Assembly: GCA_039105265.1 (NCBI GenBank)
Contig: JAPFFF010000012.1
Span: 62,001 to 126,000, forward strand
Reading direction: 5' to 3'
From: Tritrichomonas musculus
Taxonomy: Eukaryota > Parabasalia > Tritrichomonadida > Tritrichomonadidae
DNA: 64,000 bases
The position numbers and the translations under genes were made by a program. Of the stretch, positions 49,259 through 59,280 are shown in pieces. How positions within the stretch are numbered: the first letter of the stretch is position 1; each line of letters starts with the position of its first letter. The notes below the pieces were generated by a model. The model was not told the origin of the DNA. It did not search any database and saw only the letters and a list, made by a program, of their open reading frames with translations.

Positions 49259-50920
49259 ATGGATTTCCCTCAATATGTAATTGGTATTGATTATGGAACA
49301 TTAACTGCTCGTGCTGTTCTTGTTGATGTTGACACTGGAAAAGTAGTCAGTACATCAACAAAAGATTATAAGCATGGCGTGATGGATCAATTTATGCCAG
49401 ATGGTGTAACACCACTTCCACATGATTGGGCTCTTCAACATCCACAAGATTATCTTGATTGCCTTTCTGCTATTATTCCAGATGTTCTTCGAATGGCTAA
49501 TGTTTCCGCTGACCAAGTCATTGGAATAGGCACTGATGCAACAGAGTGCACCATGGTTCCAATTAAAAAAGACGGAACTCCATTATGCTTTTTACCAGAG
49601 TTTAAAAATAATAAACACGCTTATGTTAAATTATGGAAACATCATTCACCTCAAAAATATGCAGATCTAATCACTGAAACTGCCAAAAAGAGAAACGAAC
49701 CATTTTTAGATCGTTATGGTGGGAAAGTGTCAAGTGAGTGGATGTTTCCAAAATTAATGGAGACACTTATTGAAGCTCCTGAAGTATATTCAGCAGCTGA
49801 CTTATTCATTGAATTAGCAGATTGGATCACATTGATTTTAACTGGGGAAGAAAAGCGAAATTCTTGCACAGCAGGATATAAGGCTTTATGGCAAAAAGGT
49901 GTTGGATATCCATCAAAAGACTTTTGGAAAGATGTTCATGAAAAAATGGAAGATGTAATTGAATCAAAATTATCATCTAAAATCTATCCTCTTGGGACAA
50001 AAGCGGGGACAATTACACCAAGTGCAGCTAGGCTAACATCACTTAAAGAGGGAACTCCTGTTGCAGTCGGTGCAGGCGATGGACATGTTGCATTCTTTGG
50101 AGCTGGAATTACCAAGGCAAAAAGTATGCTCATCGTTTTTGGAACTTCTGGCGTTAGCGAATTACTTAGTAAGAATGGAGAATCTATTCCTGGAATTTGC
50201 GGAGTTTGCGAAGATGGAATAATGCCTGGCTATTTTGGCCTTGAGGCTGGCCAATGCTGTCTTGGCGATCATTTTAAGTGGTTTTCCAAAAAATGCGTTT
50301 CACATGACTTACATATGAAAGCTAAAGAAAAGGGAATTCCAATTCTCGAATTTTTGGATCAAGAAGCTGAAAAGATTAATCCTGGTCAATCTGGCCTTAT
50401 TGCTCTTGACTGGTGGAATGGAAATAGATCAGTTCTTGGAAATTCCAACTTGTCAGGTCTTTTAATTGGGATGACGTTACAAACAACATCAATAGAAATT
50501 TATAAAGCTCTTGTTGAATCTGTTGCATACGGTGAGCGAATTATTATCGATCATTTCAAAAATCATGGTGCAAACGTGAAAGAGATTATTGCAACAGGCG
50601 GAATTGCTGAAAAAAGCGCTTTTGTAATGCAAACTTATGCAGATGTAACAAACTTAGAAATCAAAGTTGTTGATGTTCAAAACGCTACTGCAATGGGATC
50701 AGCGATTTTGGGAGCTGTTGCATCTGGCTATTATAAGTCGATAAAAAAGGCAACTGAGGCTTTTAAGCCTGGCGTTAGGAGTGTGTATACTCCAAACCCG
50801 AAAAATGTTGCTATTTATAATCAACTTTTCAAGCAGTACTCCTTACTCCATGATTTGTTTGGAAAGGAAAATGAAATAATGAAAAACCTTAAAGATTTAA
50901 GGAAGAACTGTTTTGAATAA
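49259..50920 (+). CDS. araB: Ribulokinase, FGGY carbohydrate kinase (AraB-type)
   Basis: 553 residues starting MDFPQYVIGIDYGTLTARAV; an upstream ATG at 49,211 would add 16 hydrophobic residues before the true N-terminal strand. FGGY kinase blocks are present: the N-terminal GIDYGT phosphate motif, VIGIGTDATECTMVP, WMFPKLMETL, GDGHVAFFGAG, IVFGTSG and the C-terminal IIATGGIAEKSAFVMQTYAD. The length (550-570 in bacteria) and the HDWALQHPQDYL motif match bacterial L-ribulokinase, which phosphorylates L-ribulose to L-ribulose-5-phosphate using ATP. The protein is cytosolic, with no signal peptide in the short form. Bacterial-type ribulokinase in a parabasalid suggests lateral transfer. No araA or araD neighbour lies in the window. 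Confidence 0.88.
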   Translation: MDFPQYVIGIDYGTLTARAVLVDVDTGKVVSTSTKDYKHGVMDQFMPDGVTPLPHDWALQHPQDYLDCLSAIIPDVLRMANVSADQVIGIGTDATECTMVPIKKDGTPLCFLPEFKNNKHAYVKLWKHHSPQKYADLITETAKKRNEPFLDRYGGKVSSEWMFPKLMETLIEAPEVYSAADLFIELADWITLILTGEEKRNSCTAGYKALWQKGVGYPSKDFWKDVHEKMEDVIESKLSSKIYPLGTKAGTITPSAARLTSLKEGTPVAVGAGDGHVAFFGAGITKAKSMLIVFGTSGVSELLSKNGESIPGICGVCEDGIMPGYFGLEAGQCCLGDHFKWFSKKCVSHDLHMKAKEKGIPILEFLDQEAEKINPGQSGLIALDWWNGNRSVLGNSNLSGLLIGMTLQTTSIEIYKALVESVAYGERIIIDHFKNHGANVKEIIATGGIAEKSAFVMQTYADVTNLEIKVVDVQNATAMGSAILGAVASGYYKSIKKATEAFKPGVRSVYTPNPKNVAIYNQLFKQYSLLHDLFGKENEIMKNLKDLRKNCFE

Positions 50921-51252
50921 ATGTTTGTTTTAATCAACATTATTTTTCTCCAAAATTGTTTTCATTCTATTCTTTAATTTCTTTTCCTAAGATTATAAGA
51001 AATAATTATCAACACATTTCATAGACAAAGTAAGAAAGCAAATATATTTACAGTGAATAATTATAAAATGAAATAAGAGATGAGGTATAATTTTTTGAAA
51101 GGTTATTATAGAAAATTCAATGAACTCTTCTGAAGTATAGAAAATTTGAAGTCTTTAACGGCTTAAATCATAATTGACCTAAACAGTTTAGGTCAAATTC
51201 TCAAGAAAAAATTATAAACGACCAGAAAAAAAAAATTTTTATTTCAAATTAT
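50921..51252. other. Spacer upstream of the coiled-coil gene
   Basis: About 330 bp, AT-rich. A short inverted pair of ACCTAAAC/GTTTAGGT lies at about 51,177-51,193 (GACCTAAACAGTTTAGGTC), a 19-nt hairpin. No other structure recognised. Confidence 0.5.
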
Positions 51253-54200
51253 ATGAAGAATTCATTTCAAAGCGATTCCGCATCGCATAGTTCTGACGAA
51301 ATAAATGATGCAAAACATCTTCAAGAGTCAAACAACCAATTGCGGCAGAAGAACGAGAAACTACTTCTAGAATTAAATTCTCTTCGAAGTCAATTTAACG
51401 AAGCTACTTCAATTGGAACCCAACTCGAACAGATACACAACAAAAATTCTAAACTTACTGCAGATTTACGAAAAGTTACAGCTGAAAAGGAAGAATTATC
51501 TCATCGTTGTGATCTAAACATTCAAGTAATTGAAGAATTACGAAATTCGAAAGAACAAGAAAAGCTTGAAATGGAACGTCGCATTCAACAAGAAATAGGA
51601 GATGCTCGCGAGTCATTCGAAAATGAAAAAAAAGAAATGAACGAAATTTTATCAAAAACTCAAAACGAACTTAAAGACGCCCAAAAACTTCTTAAAGCTT
51701 CACAAAATGATTGTGATTCAATGGCAACATCAGTAAAAAATGTTGTTGAAGCTGCGCAAACTTATTTTTTACATCCTTTCAAAAATGTAGATCAATTAAC
51801 AGAATTTCTATCTCAAAATAAAAATTGCAATACTCAATCTAATAAAGAAAATCAAATTCAAACCAGAGGTCTCCAAAATCCTGATCAACAGAATTCACAA
51901 GATGAAATTGAAAATTTGAAAAAACAATGTAAAGTTCTCAAGCAAAAATTAAAAGATGAAAGGAGAAATAGAAAAGAAGCAGATGGGCAAGTTTTAAAGC
52001 TCGATAACACTTTAAAAAATATGAAAAATCAAGAAGAACAAAATAAAGCAAATTTTGAAAACTCTTTAAATGATTTACAAAAGAAGCTTGAGCTTGCTGA
52101 GCTACAGAGGAAAACAATGGCTGCAACATATGATAATAAAATATCTGAATTAACCGGGTTATTAGAAGAAGAGAGAAGTAGATCTATTCAAAATGCTAAT
52201 CAAGCTAGCAATGAAAACAACCAAAACCAAAACAAAAATATTGATCAACTTAAAAATAAAATTGCTTTAAGTGCAAACAAATTGAAAGAATTGCAATCTA
52301 CAGTATTTGCTCTCCGAAAGCAAAATTCTCAACTTGTTAGCCAGCTTGGCGACTCCGAAAATACAAAGGAACTTTTAAGAAGGAAATATCAATCGACAAG
52401 TGAGGAGAACGAAAAATTGAGAGCCGCAATTGAACAAATTAAACTTGAAAATTCAACAATATCTATTGAAAGAGATGACCTTAAAGAACAAAATGATACT
52501 ATCCTTTCGCAAATTCAAGCTGCACGTTCTTCATACAACCAAAGTAAAGCTGCATATTCAGAAGCTGAATGTCAGATTGAAAAACTTCAATCATCATTAA
52601 ATATTCTTGAAGATATGATCAAGAAACAACGAGATGAAATCATTGAAAATGTGACAGCGAGAAACAAATATGTTACATCTTTACAAAAGCAAAATGAAGC
52701 TCTTCATCAGATGGAAAACCTTCTATCAAATCTTCAAGAAGAAAACAAATCATTAAAAGCTAAATTTGATCATGCCACAGTTAATAGAGAAATCAATCCA
52801 AAATTAAATGTAGGTAGTTCCATCAATAACAGCACAATTGGTGCACCAGATAACTCTTCAAATGACGGAATTCCACCAACTTCTTGGTTCTGCATGGAAT
52901 TTCCACGACAACTTTGCTCATTAATCTCTGAAATTGCAAATAATTCAGCCTTAGCAACAACAGCCAAACTCAGGAATGTTTTATCTACGATTGCCAAATT
53001 TTATAACAAACAACTTGATCAATTAAAGAATACAATTCAAGAAAATGATGAAAAAGCCCAAGCGAATAATGAACAACTTGATAAACTCTTCACATCGCTT
53101 GCTCCATTTGTTAATGATTCATCATTATCTGCCGAATCATTTAACAATGACCCAGTTCGAAAGACTCAAAATATAACGAATGCTTTAGCAGGAATTCAAA
53201 ACAGTCAAATTGATTCGAAACTTCAAAAAACACAATTACAGAATGAAATGGCTGAGCTTCTCCAAAAGTTAAACGCATCTACAATTCCACAAGCATCTGC
53301 TTCTGTTGATAACTTGAACGATCAAATCAAAAAGATGAAAGAACAAATAGATGCAGGAAAGGCCAAACACAAAAAGTTATCTAAAACTTTGAAAGCTTTG
53401 AAAAATGCAGCCCAGCAAGACGCTGATGATTCCCAACTTCAGATTGAGTCACAGACTGGAGAAATTAAAAAATTACAAGATGATAACAAGCGTCTTCAGG
53501 ATCAAAACAAACATTATGAAACAGTTATTGACCAATTATCTTCTCAAATAAACGGTAGTTCACTTTCACTATTAAATGGAAATATTTCTCAGCCACAGCA
53601 ACAACCTGTAATGTCGCGAGACTTGAATCTTAATGAACTCTCAATGAGCACTCCTAATCATAACCAAAATCGCGATAAAGCAAATCAAGCTCAAAATCCT
53701 CAGCTTATGAAAGCATTGAAAGAGGAACTTGAATCACAAAAAGCTAACTATGATTCAATTATATCAGACAAAGATCATCAAATTAATGATCTCAAGGACA
53801 AATGTGATGGATATGAAAAGGAGCTTCAGCAGATGAGAAAAATCGCTGAAATCCTTAAAAACAGTAAAAACGATCGTGATCAGCAAATTCAGAATTTGAT
53901 GAATGAAATTGACAACCGCGATAAAGAAAATAAAAATCGCCTTGAAAATGAAAAGAAGTCCCTTCAACAACAACATGAAAGAAGTGTATCACAACTTAAA
54001 GGAAAGAATACTCAACTCCGTGATCTTATTTCAAATCTTTCTAACGCCTTAAATGAAAGTGAAGAAAGAAATAAAGTATTGCTTGCTACTAATGCACAAT
54101 TGTCTATTGAGAAGCAACAGGCACAAGCTCGACTTGAAACCATAAATGAAGAAATTAAACGTGATAAACAATTAGCTGAAGCTCGATTAAAAACGGTGGA

Positions 54201-54492
54201 ACTTGCCATGTCTACACAAAATCAAATTGAAATCGAAGAAGAACACTCTAAATGCGATGAACAAAAACGACAGATATATTCTTTTGTTGCAAACCAGTTT
54301 ATGATGTTCTTTGATGCTACTAAAAACTTTATAAATGAAGAAGGCTTCAAAATGTTGGTAGAAAAGTGCTCAAGTGAACTCCGAAGGTTAACTAAAATGG
54401 AATCTTCGTTGAGAAGGATCTTAGGTTTACATGTAAATGAATCTATAGAAGATGCTGTTTCAAAGATTCTTGTTTCTATTTACAAGCATTAA
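51253..54492 (+). CDS. Long coiled-coil protein
   Basis: 1,079 residues, almost entirely heptad-type coiled coil rich in Glu, Lys, Gln, Asn and Leu. It is broken near residues 510-560 by a short Cys/Trp/Pro-containing segment (IPPTSWFCMEFPRQLCSL) and near 760-815 by a Gln/Asn/Ser linker. The last ~80 residues form a more globular helical end (YSFVANQFMMFFDATKN ... RILGLHVNESIEDAVSKIL). The layout is typical of trichomonad cytoskeletal or centrosomal coiled-coil proteins, but no family is recognisable. No TM segment or signal peptide. Confidence 0.88.
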   Translation: MKNSFQSDSASHSSDEINDAKHLQESNNQLRQKNEKLLLELNSLRSQFNEATSIGTQLEQIHNKNSKLTADLRKVTAEKEELSHRCDLNIQVIEELRNSKEQEKLEMERRIQQEIGDARESFENEKKEMNEILSKTQNELKDAQKLLKASQNDCDSMATSVKNVVEAAQTYFLHPFKNVDQLTEFLSQNKNCNTQSNKENQIQTRGLQNPDQQNSQDEIENLKKQCKVLKQKLKDERRNRKEADGQVLKLDNTLKNMKNQEEQNKANFENSLNDLQKKLELAELQRKTMAATYDNKISELTGLLEEERSRSIQNANQASNENNQNQNKNIDQLKNKIALSANKLKELQSTVFALRKQNSQLVSQLGDSENTKELLRRKYQSTSEENEKLRAAIEQIKLENSTISIERDDLKEQNDTILSQIQAARSSYNQSKAAYSEAECQIEKLQSSLNILEDMIKKQRDEIIENVTARNKYVTSLQKQNEALHQMENLLSNLQEENKSLKAKFDHATVNREINPKLNVGSSINNSTIGAPDNSSNDGIPPTSWFCMEFPRQLCSLISEIANNSALATTAKLRNVLSTIAKFYNKQLDQLKNTIQENDEKAQANNEQLDKLFTSLAPFVNDSSLSAESFNNDPVRKTQNITNALAGIQNSQIDSKLQKTQLQNEMAELLQKLNASTIPQASASVDNLNDQIKKMKEQIDAGKAKHKKLSKTLKALKNAAQQDADDSQLQIESQTGEIKKLQDDNKRLQDQNKHYETVIDQLSSQINGSSLSLLNGNISQPQQQPVMSRDLNLNELSMSTPNHNQNRDKANQAQNPQLMKALKEELESQKANYDSIISDKDHQINDLKDKCDGYEKELQQMRKIAEILKNSKNDRDQQIQNLMNEIDNRDKENKNRLENEKKSLQQQHERSVSQLKGKNTQLRDLISNLSNALNESEERNKVLLATNAQLSIEKQQAQARLETINEEIKRDKQLAEARLKTVELAMSTQNQIEIEEEHSKCDEQKRQIYSFVANQFMMFFDATKNFINEEGFKMLVEKCSSELRRLTKMESSLRRILGLHVNESIEDAVSKILVSIYKH

Positions 54493-54824
54493 AATGCTAT
54501 ATATATTATAAAAGAATTAATATTTTTCTAAATGCTTTTATTTATGAAATTGGTTAAAACTAAGCTATGACTTTATATACATTATTTTATCAAACTAACT
54601 AAAAATCAAATGTATTTATTTCAATTTTGATGATTTAATTTGAATATTGGTTTGATTGAATTTTTTTTATTTTTAATCAACTTTTTGAGATAATATAAAA
54701 ATTTGTTTCATCTTGTTAGGTGGTTTACTCTTCTCAATTTTTTCATGTTAATAAAAAAGATATTAAACCAGAAATTTATCTTATATACACTATTTTAGCA
54801 TAATTTATTTCGATTGGAAAACTA
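54493..54824. other. AT-rich intergenic region before the MITE
   Basis: About 330 bp with no open frame or repeat of note. Confidence 0.45.
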
Positions 54825-54978
54825 CTCGTTCGTTAGCGGCCGATAAATCAATTTTCTCACAATTTTTTTTAAAAAGTTCAGAAATTTTTTTTTATAAAAG
54901 AATTTAGGTTAAACTTTTTCAAATAAAATGTATTCAATTTTATGCATTTTTAATTTCTAGACCGCTAACGAACGAATA
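54823..54978. mobile_element. 152-bp MITE with TA target duplication
   Basis: The terminal inverted repeat CTCGTTCGTTAGCGGCC (from 54,825) faces GACCGCTAACGAACGA (to ~54,976). TA dinucleotides lie immediately outside (54,823-54,824 and 54,977-54,978). The centre is an AT-rich non-coding stretch. TA duplication and short TIRs fit a Tc1/mariner-type miniature element. Confidence 0.75.
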
Positions 54979-55490
54979 TTCTTTTAATCTGTGCAAATAT
55001 ATAGCATATACTTATATGAAAAATATATATCAATCTCACGAATTTTTATTCATTTTGACACATAGATCAACTATATCTTGTTTCATCTTGTTTAATATTG
55101 TTTTAATGCCATATAATTGCTATTGCTAATCTATATAATAAGGCACAAATAATGAATAATTTAATTTTATTCTCAAAAGCAAAAATTGTTCAGAAAATGC
55201 TTTAAATTTTCTTGAACAAACAATAATCATTAAATGCAACCAATAATAATATTTTAAGATTAAATGTCTAGAAAAAAAAAAACTTAAATTCTTTTCAATT
55301 TTTGAAAATTTTACAAATTTATTGAATCTATCGTCTAATAATAAATCAGTTTAATTGAAAAAGTAGAGAAGAAAATTTTTTCGATTAAAATATTTTAAAA
55401 ACAAACGATACAATTAGAATATGTAATATAGTCAGTATAAAACATTTAAAAGAAAAAAAAATTTTTTTCTTTATATAGCTGTTTCATAGA
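54979..55490. other. Upstream region of the Pumilio gene
   Basis: About 510 bp, AT-rich. A TCATA initiator-like motif at 55,484-55,488 lies immediately before the ATG at 55,491. No gene recognised. Confidence 0.45.
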
Positions 55491-56924
55491 ATGTCCTCTT
55501 TTGACTCTTCTTCAGAACAATCTCTTACTTTCAATCGTCACAACTCTCTCTCGTATCAGAAACTTTATTCAAGCAGCTCTGGCAGCTTCAACTATAAAAA
55601 TCATTTTCATACTAATAACCCAGAAAGTGAAGCCAACTGCCATGTCCACCTTATACCTTCAGATTTATGGGAAGCAATCACGGGCGAACATTTGAGCCCT
55701 CAAAACATATGCCAACTGTGCGACATTGCAATACCAAGCAACAATTACAATAATATTAATAATTCTACAAATAGTATCTCTCCTCAAATCAACCAGAATT
55801 CAGTTTCATCTGATCTAAACCATCAGTATGTTCAAATGGCTCGTGATCGTCAGGGCAGCCGCCAACTTCAGCAAAAAATTCAAGATTGTTCCGATGCGGA
55901 AAGAAGCCTAATTTTTGCTGCAATAATTCCTTCTCTTTCGGAACTTGTTTATGATCAGAGTTCAAATTATGTCATTCAGAAGCTTTGCGAATATTTAAAT
56001 AACCCAATTACAAATAAGAATACTACTAATCGGAATAAGAATGTCTATACAAGTAGCGATTCCGATCAAGAAAACGCCAATGGAAATCAAATTGATTTGA
56101 GCGATAGCTCGACCAATAAAATTTATAATGACTATAGAGAATATGATCAAAGTTTTTTGGCATTTTTCTTGAGTGACATACAACGCGTTGTTGAACATCC
56201 AAACTCATGCCGAGTTTTACAAAAGTATATTGAACATACTAACAGTGTTGAGAATGTTGACCAAATTTATGTAGCTGTTAGAGATCAATTGAATCCAATG
56301 TGCACTTCTCCCAATGGAAATCACATTGTGCAACGATTTATTGAAATGCTGCCGAAGCGAGTGCCAGAAGTTGTTTCTATTATAAAACCTTATGTTTCCA
56401 CCCTAGTTATTGATAGTTGTGGATGTAGGGTGGTGCAAAAACTTTTTGATAAATATAATATTTCACTTTTAAGGCCATTAGTAGATGAAGTTTTAACTTG
56501 CGCTGCTGATTTAGCAACAAACCAGTATGGAAACTATGTTGTTCAAAACATTCTCGAAAGTGGTCCCGATAGTGATATTGAAGCTCTCATTCACGAGTTC
56601 AAAGGTGGCTTTTATAATTTTTCGATTCATAAATTTGCTTCAAATGTTATTGAGAAATGTATAAGGAGAGCAAATCCTGAACAAAGAGAAGAGATATTTG
56701 AAGAGATCATTGGTGATGATGGAAAGTTTGAAGAGCAACGAATACTTAAAATGGTTACTGACCAATTTGGAAATTATGTTATGCAGAGGATTATTGAATT
56801 TGGAAGTGAAAGTCAGCAAAACGCAATTTATGAAGTTGTTTATGACCATTATGCTGAAGCCATGAAAAAGAATTATGCTAGACATGTTATTACAAGGCTT
56901 CAAGCACTTGGTTATGAATTTTAG
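55491..56924 (+). CDS. Pumilio/PUF family RNA-binding protein
   Basis: 477 residues. Residues 1-110 are a Ser/Asn-rich disordered N-terminus. Eight PUF repeats follow, with RNA-contact triplets at S123-R124-Q127, N159-Y160-Q163, C240-R241-Q244, N277-H278-Q281, C312-R313-Q316, N348-Y349-Q352, S384-N385-E388 and N428-Y429-Q432. By the established PUF code these read A, U, A, U, A, U, G, U (repeats 1-8), giving a 5'-UGUAUAUA-3' site, the same as animal Pumilio. An insert of about 45 residues, rich in Asn/Asp/Ser, separates repeats 2 and 3. The protein is a cytoplasmic regulator of mRNA translation and decay, binding 3' UTRs. Confidence 0.95.
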   Translation: MSSFDSSSEQSLTFNRHNSLSYQKLYSSSSGSFNYKNHFHTNNPESEANCHVHLIPSDLWEAITGEHLSPQNICQLCDIAIPSNNYNNINNSTNSISPQINQNSVSSDLNHQYVQMARDRQGSRQLQQKIQDCSDAERSLIFAAIIPSLSELVYDQSSNYVIQKLCEYLNNPITNKNTTNRNKNVYTSSDSDQENANGNQIDLSDSSTNKIYNDYREYDQSFLAFFLSDIQRVVEHPNSCRVLQKYIEHTNSVENVDQIYVAVRDQLNPMCTSPNGNHIVQRFIEMLPKRVPEVVSIIKPYVSTLVIDSCGCRVVQKLFDKYNISLLRPLVDEVLTCAADLATNQYGNYVVQNILESGPDSDIEALIHEFKGGFYNFSIHKFASNVIEKCIRRANPEQREEIFEEIIGDDGKFEEQRILKMVTDQFGNYVMQRIIEFGSESQQNAIYEVVYDHYAEAMKKNYARHVITRLQALGYEF

Positions 56925-57189
56925 GATATGATTTTCTTTTGTTTCCAAAATATTTTAATTTACTATGTTTGTAGTTTCTAAGTTCCCAACATTTTGATTT
57001 ATAGTAATTTTATGTAACTTTTTCTACGTTTTATCTGATGTAATTAATTAAAGCATTTTTTTAAATATACAATTTGTTTTAATTTCTCAAAGAGTTTGGT
57101 AATAATAATATATCAATTTTGGTACACCAATACACTTTTATTATAATAAACACATAAGATTTAATATGATAAAATAATATTAGTAAATA

Positions 57190-58818
57190 TCAAATTGGCT
57201 TTTTCTTGGGCGTTGTTTTTGAAAAAGGCTTTTTAAATAGCCAATTAACAGAAGCCATAATCGGACTAGATTTGTTACTAACAGGCCTTTGGCATTTGGA
57301 TTGCGGCGTTGATGAAATGTGCTGTGGATGTAAATGAATGTTTTGCTTATTATCGAGTGTGGGATTCTGATCAATGTTTGTAAAATGAGGAGAACTTTTA
57401 ACATTTGTTAAAGGTTTCTTGGAAAAGGCATGTGAAGAACCTCGAATAGCAGGATTTTCATTTCTTTTAATATTTGGAAATGATAAATCTTTGGGCATTG
57501 ATGAAGCATTTTTTAAATTTCCTTTTCCAGTTTTTTGTGGTGGAGGGGGATGTTTTTGATTTTGAGCGAAACCTTGATTGCTTTGCTCAGGATTCGTTTC
57601 TTGATTAAATTTTATTGTTGGATTTGGGCGGCTTTTAACAGGTTTTTGAGGTTTTTCTCCTAAAAATCGACTTAAACAGAAGTAAGTTGCTGTATCTGAG
57701 TCAGTTATTCCACATGAAAGCTTATTTTTCAAACTTTCAACTCTTTCATCAATATCTGAATTTTGATCCGTTGCTTCACTGCTCTGTTTCTGATTTAATA
57801 TATTTTGCTTAAATTTTTCAATCGTGTTAGGATCAAATTTAAAAGGCCTCCTTTTAAATTTAGCGATCATTGAAGGATTTGAGACATGATAAAATATAAC
57901 TGGCTGAGGAGAAATATTAGGACTTAAAATTTGGACTCCTTTTAACCATGGATGATTTTGTAATTGGAGTAAAGTAGGCCTTTTTGAAGGTGAAACTTCA
58001 AACATTTTTTTTAAAAGATCAACGAGATTTGGTGAAAGCTTTGGGTGATATTTTTTTTGAGTAGCTTCTTGAATAAGAACTCGAAAGTCACGGTTCTGTG
58101 TTGAAAAAGGTAAAGATCCGGTGATCATTGCATACAAGCATACTCCAAGACTCCAAACATCACATTTTTCGCTATATTCTGATCCAGCAATGATTTCTGG
58201 AGGTTGATATCCAGCAGTTCCAACAAAGGTTCTCATCTGATTATTATAGTAAGTAGACGCTAATCCAAAATCAGTAATTTTCATTTTCCCTTGTGAATCA
58301 ATTAGAATATTTTCAAGTTTAAGATCACGGTGAACAAGAAAATGAAAAATATGTAAATGGCGTAAGCCTTCAAAAATTTGTACAAATAATTTTTGGGCTT
58401 CATATTCATTGATACCACCACGAGAGTTAACTAATTCTAGTAAAGTTCCTCGAGTTGCATATTCCATGAAAAAGACAAGAGTTATTTCATTTTCACCACT
58501 GATATGAAATTTTATTTTGTCACTTTCACTTGCATCATCTGGGTTTATAACAGATAAGCGATATAAGTTACAAATATTTGGATGATCAATTTGCATAAAA
58601 ACAGATACTTCACGCATAATTTCAGTAAAAAGTTCTCTATTTTTTAAATTAACGTTGATTACTTTGGCAGCACAATAACATCCAGTTGGAATGTGCTTGG
58701 CGATATGGACACGTGAGAATGCCCCACTTCCAATTTCTTCAAAAATTTCAAATTCATCAATGATAAAATGTTGGTTAGGCTTTTGATTCTCTTCTGGGTT
58801 TTGATTATCTTCATCCAT
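57190..58818 (-). CDS. Serine/threonine protein kinase, CAMK-like
   Basis: 542 residues. The kinase domain (about 23-280) is complete: glycine loop GSGAFSRV (30-37), AAK lysine (K52), HRDLKLEN (163-170), DFG (183-185), the activation segment TFVGTAGYQPPE (197-208), and DVWSLGVCLYAMITGSLPF. HRDLKLEN and the overall pattern suggest the CAMKL/AMPK-NIM1 group. The C-terminal half is Pro/Asn/Lys-rich and disordered, with no obvious regulatory domain. All catalytic residues are present, so it is probably active. It is convergent with the Pumilio gene, with 265 bp between the stops. Confidence 0.93.
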   Translation of the reverse strand: MDEDNQNPEENQKPNQHFIIDEFEIFEEIGSGAFSRVHIAKHIPTGCYCAAKVINVNLKNRELFTEIMREVSVFMQIDHPNICNLYRLSVINPDDASESDKIKFHISGENEITLVFFMEYATRGTLLELVNSRGGINEYEAQKLFVQIFEGLRHLHIFHFLVHRDLKLENILIDSQGKMKITDFGLASTYYNNQMRTFVGTAGYQPPEIIAGSEYSEKCDVWSLGVCLYAMITGSLPFSTQNRDFRVLIQEATQKKYHPKLSPNLVDLLKKMFEVSPSKRPTLLQLQNHPWLKGVQILSPNISPQPVIFYHVSNPSMIAKFKRRPFKFDPNTIEKFKQNILNQKQSSEATDQNSDIDERVESLKNKLSCGITDSDTATYFCLSRFLGEKPQKPVKSRPNPTIKFNQETNPEQSNQGFAQNQKHPPPPQKTGKGNLKNASSMPKDLSFPNIKRNENPAIRGSSHAFSKKPLTNVKSSPHFTNIDQNPTLDNKQNIHLHPQHISSTPQSKCQRPVSNKSSPIMASVNWLFKKPFSKTTPKKKPI

Positions 58819-59280
58819 TTTTTAAATAAAGATGCTTTCAATAATTGAATAAAATATAAATTTTAATATTGAAAAGTTGGTTGCCATATATATATCTGAT
58901 TTTTATCTTTATATGCTTTAAGCATTTCCAAATTAAAATACAAAAAGTAAATATATAAATATCATTAATTATATAAAAATGTTATATATACCTATTTTTA
59001 TTTACATGTTTTACGCTTTTTATATATATAGATATTGAAATGGGCAAGACATTATATTCACTTTTTGAATAATTTATTAAATAAATTTGAAATTAACGTT
59101 TTATACAACTTTTTGAATAAACTTATATAATGAAACATTCAAAAAGTTTATGAAGATGATAAATAAATAAGAATTATAAAAGCTATCTTCAAATCCAAAA
59201 AATTGATCATTTAGACTTTAAAGTCTAAAAGAAGACAAACTAAAATATGAATTATAATCAAAAATTTTATAAAATAGCAA
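58819..59280. other. AT-rich intergenic region
   Basis: About 460 bp between the kinase start and the 3' end of an ABC transporter. It contains near-repeated TTTTTGAATAA motifs near 59,063-59,117. No gene seen. Confidence 0.5.
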
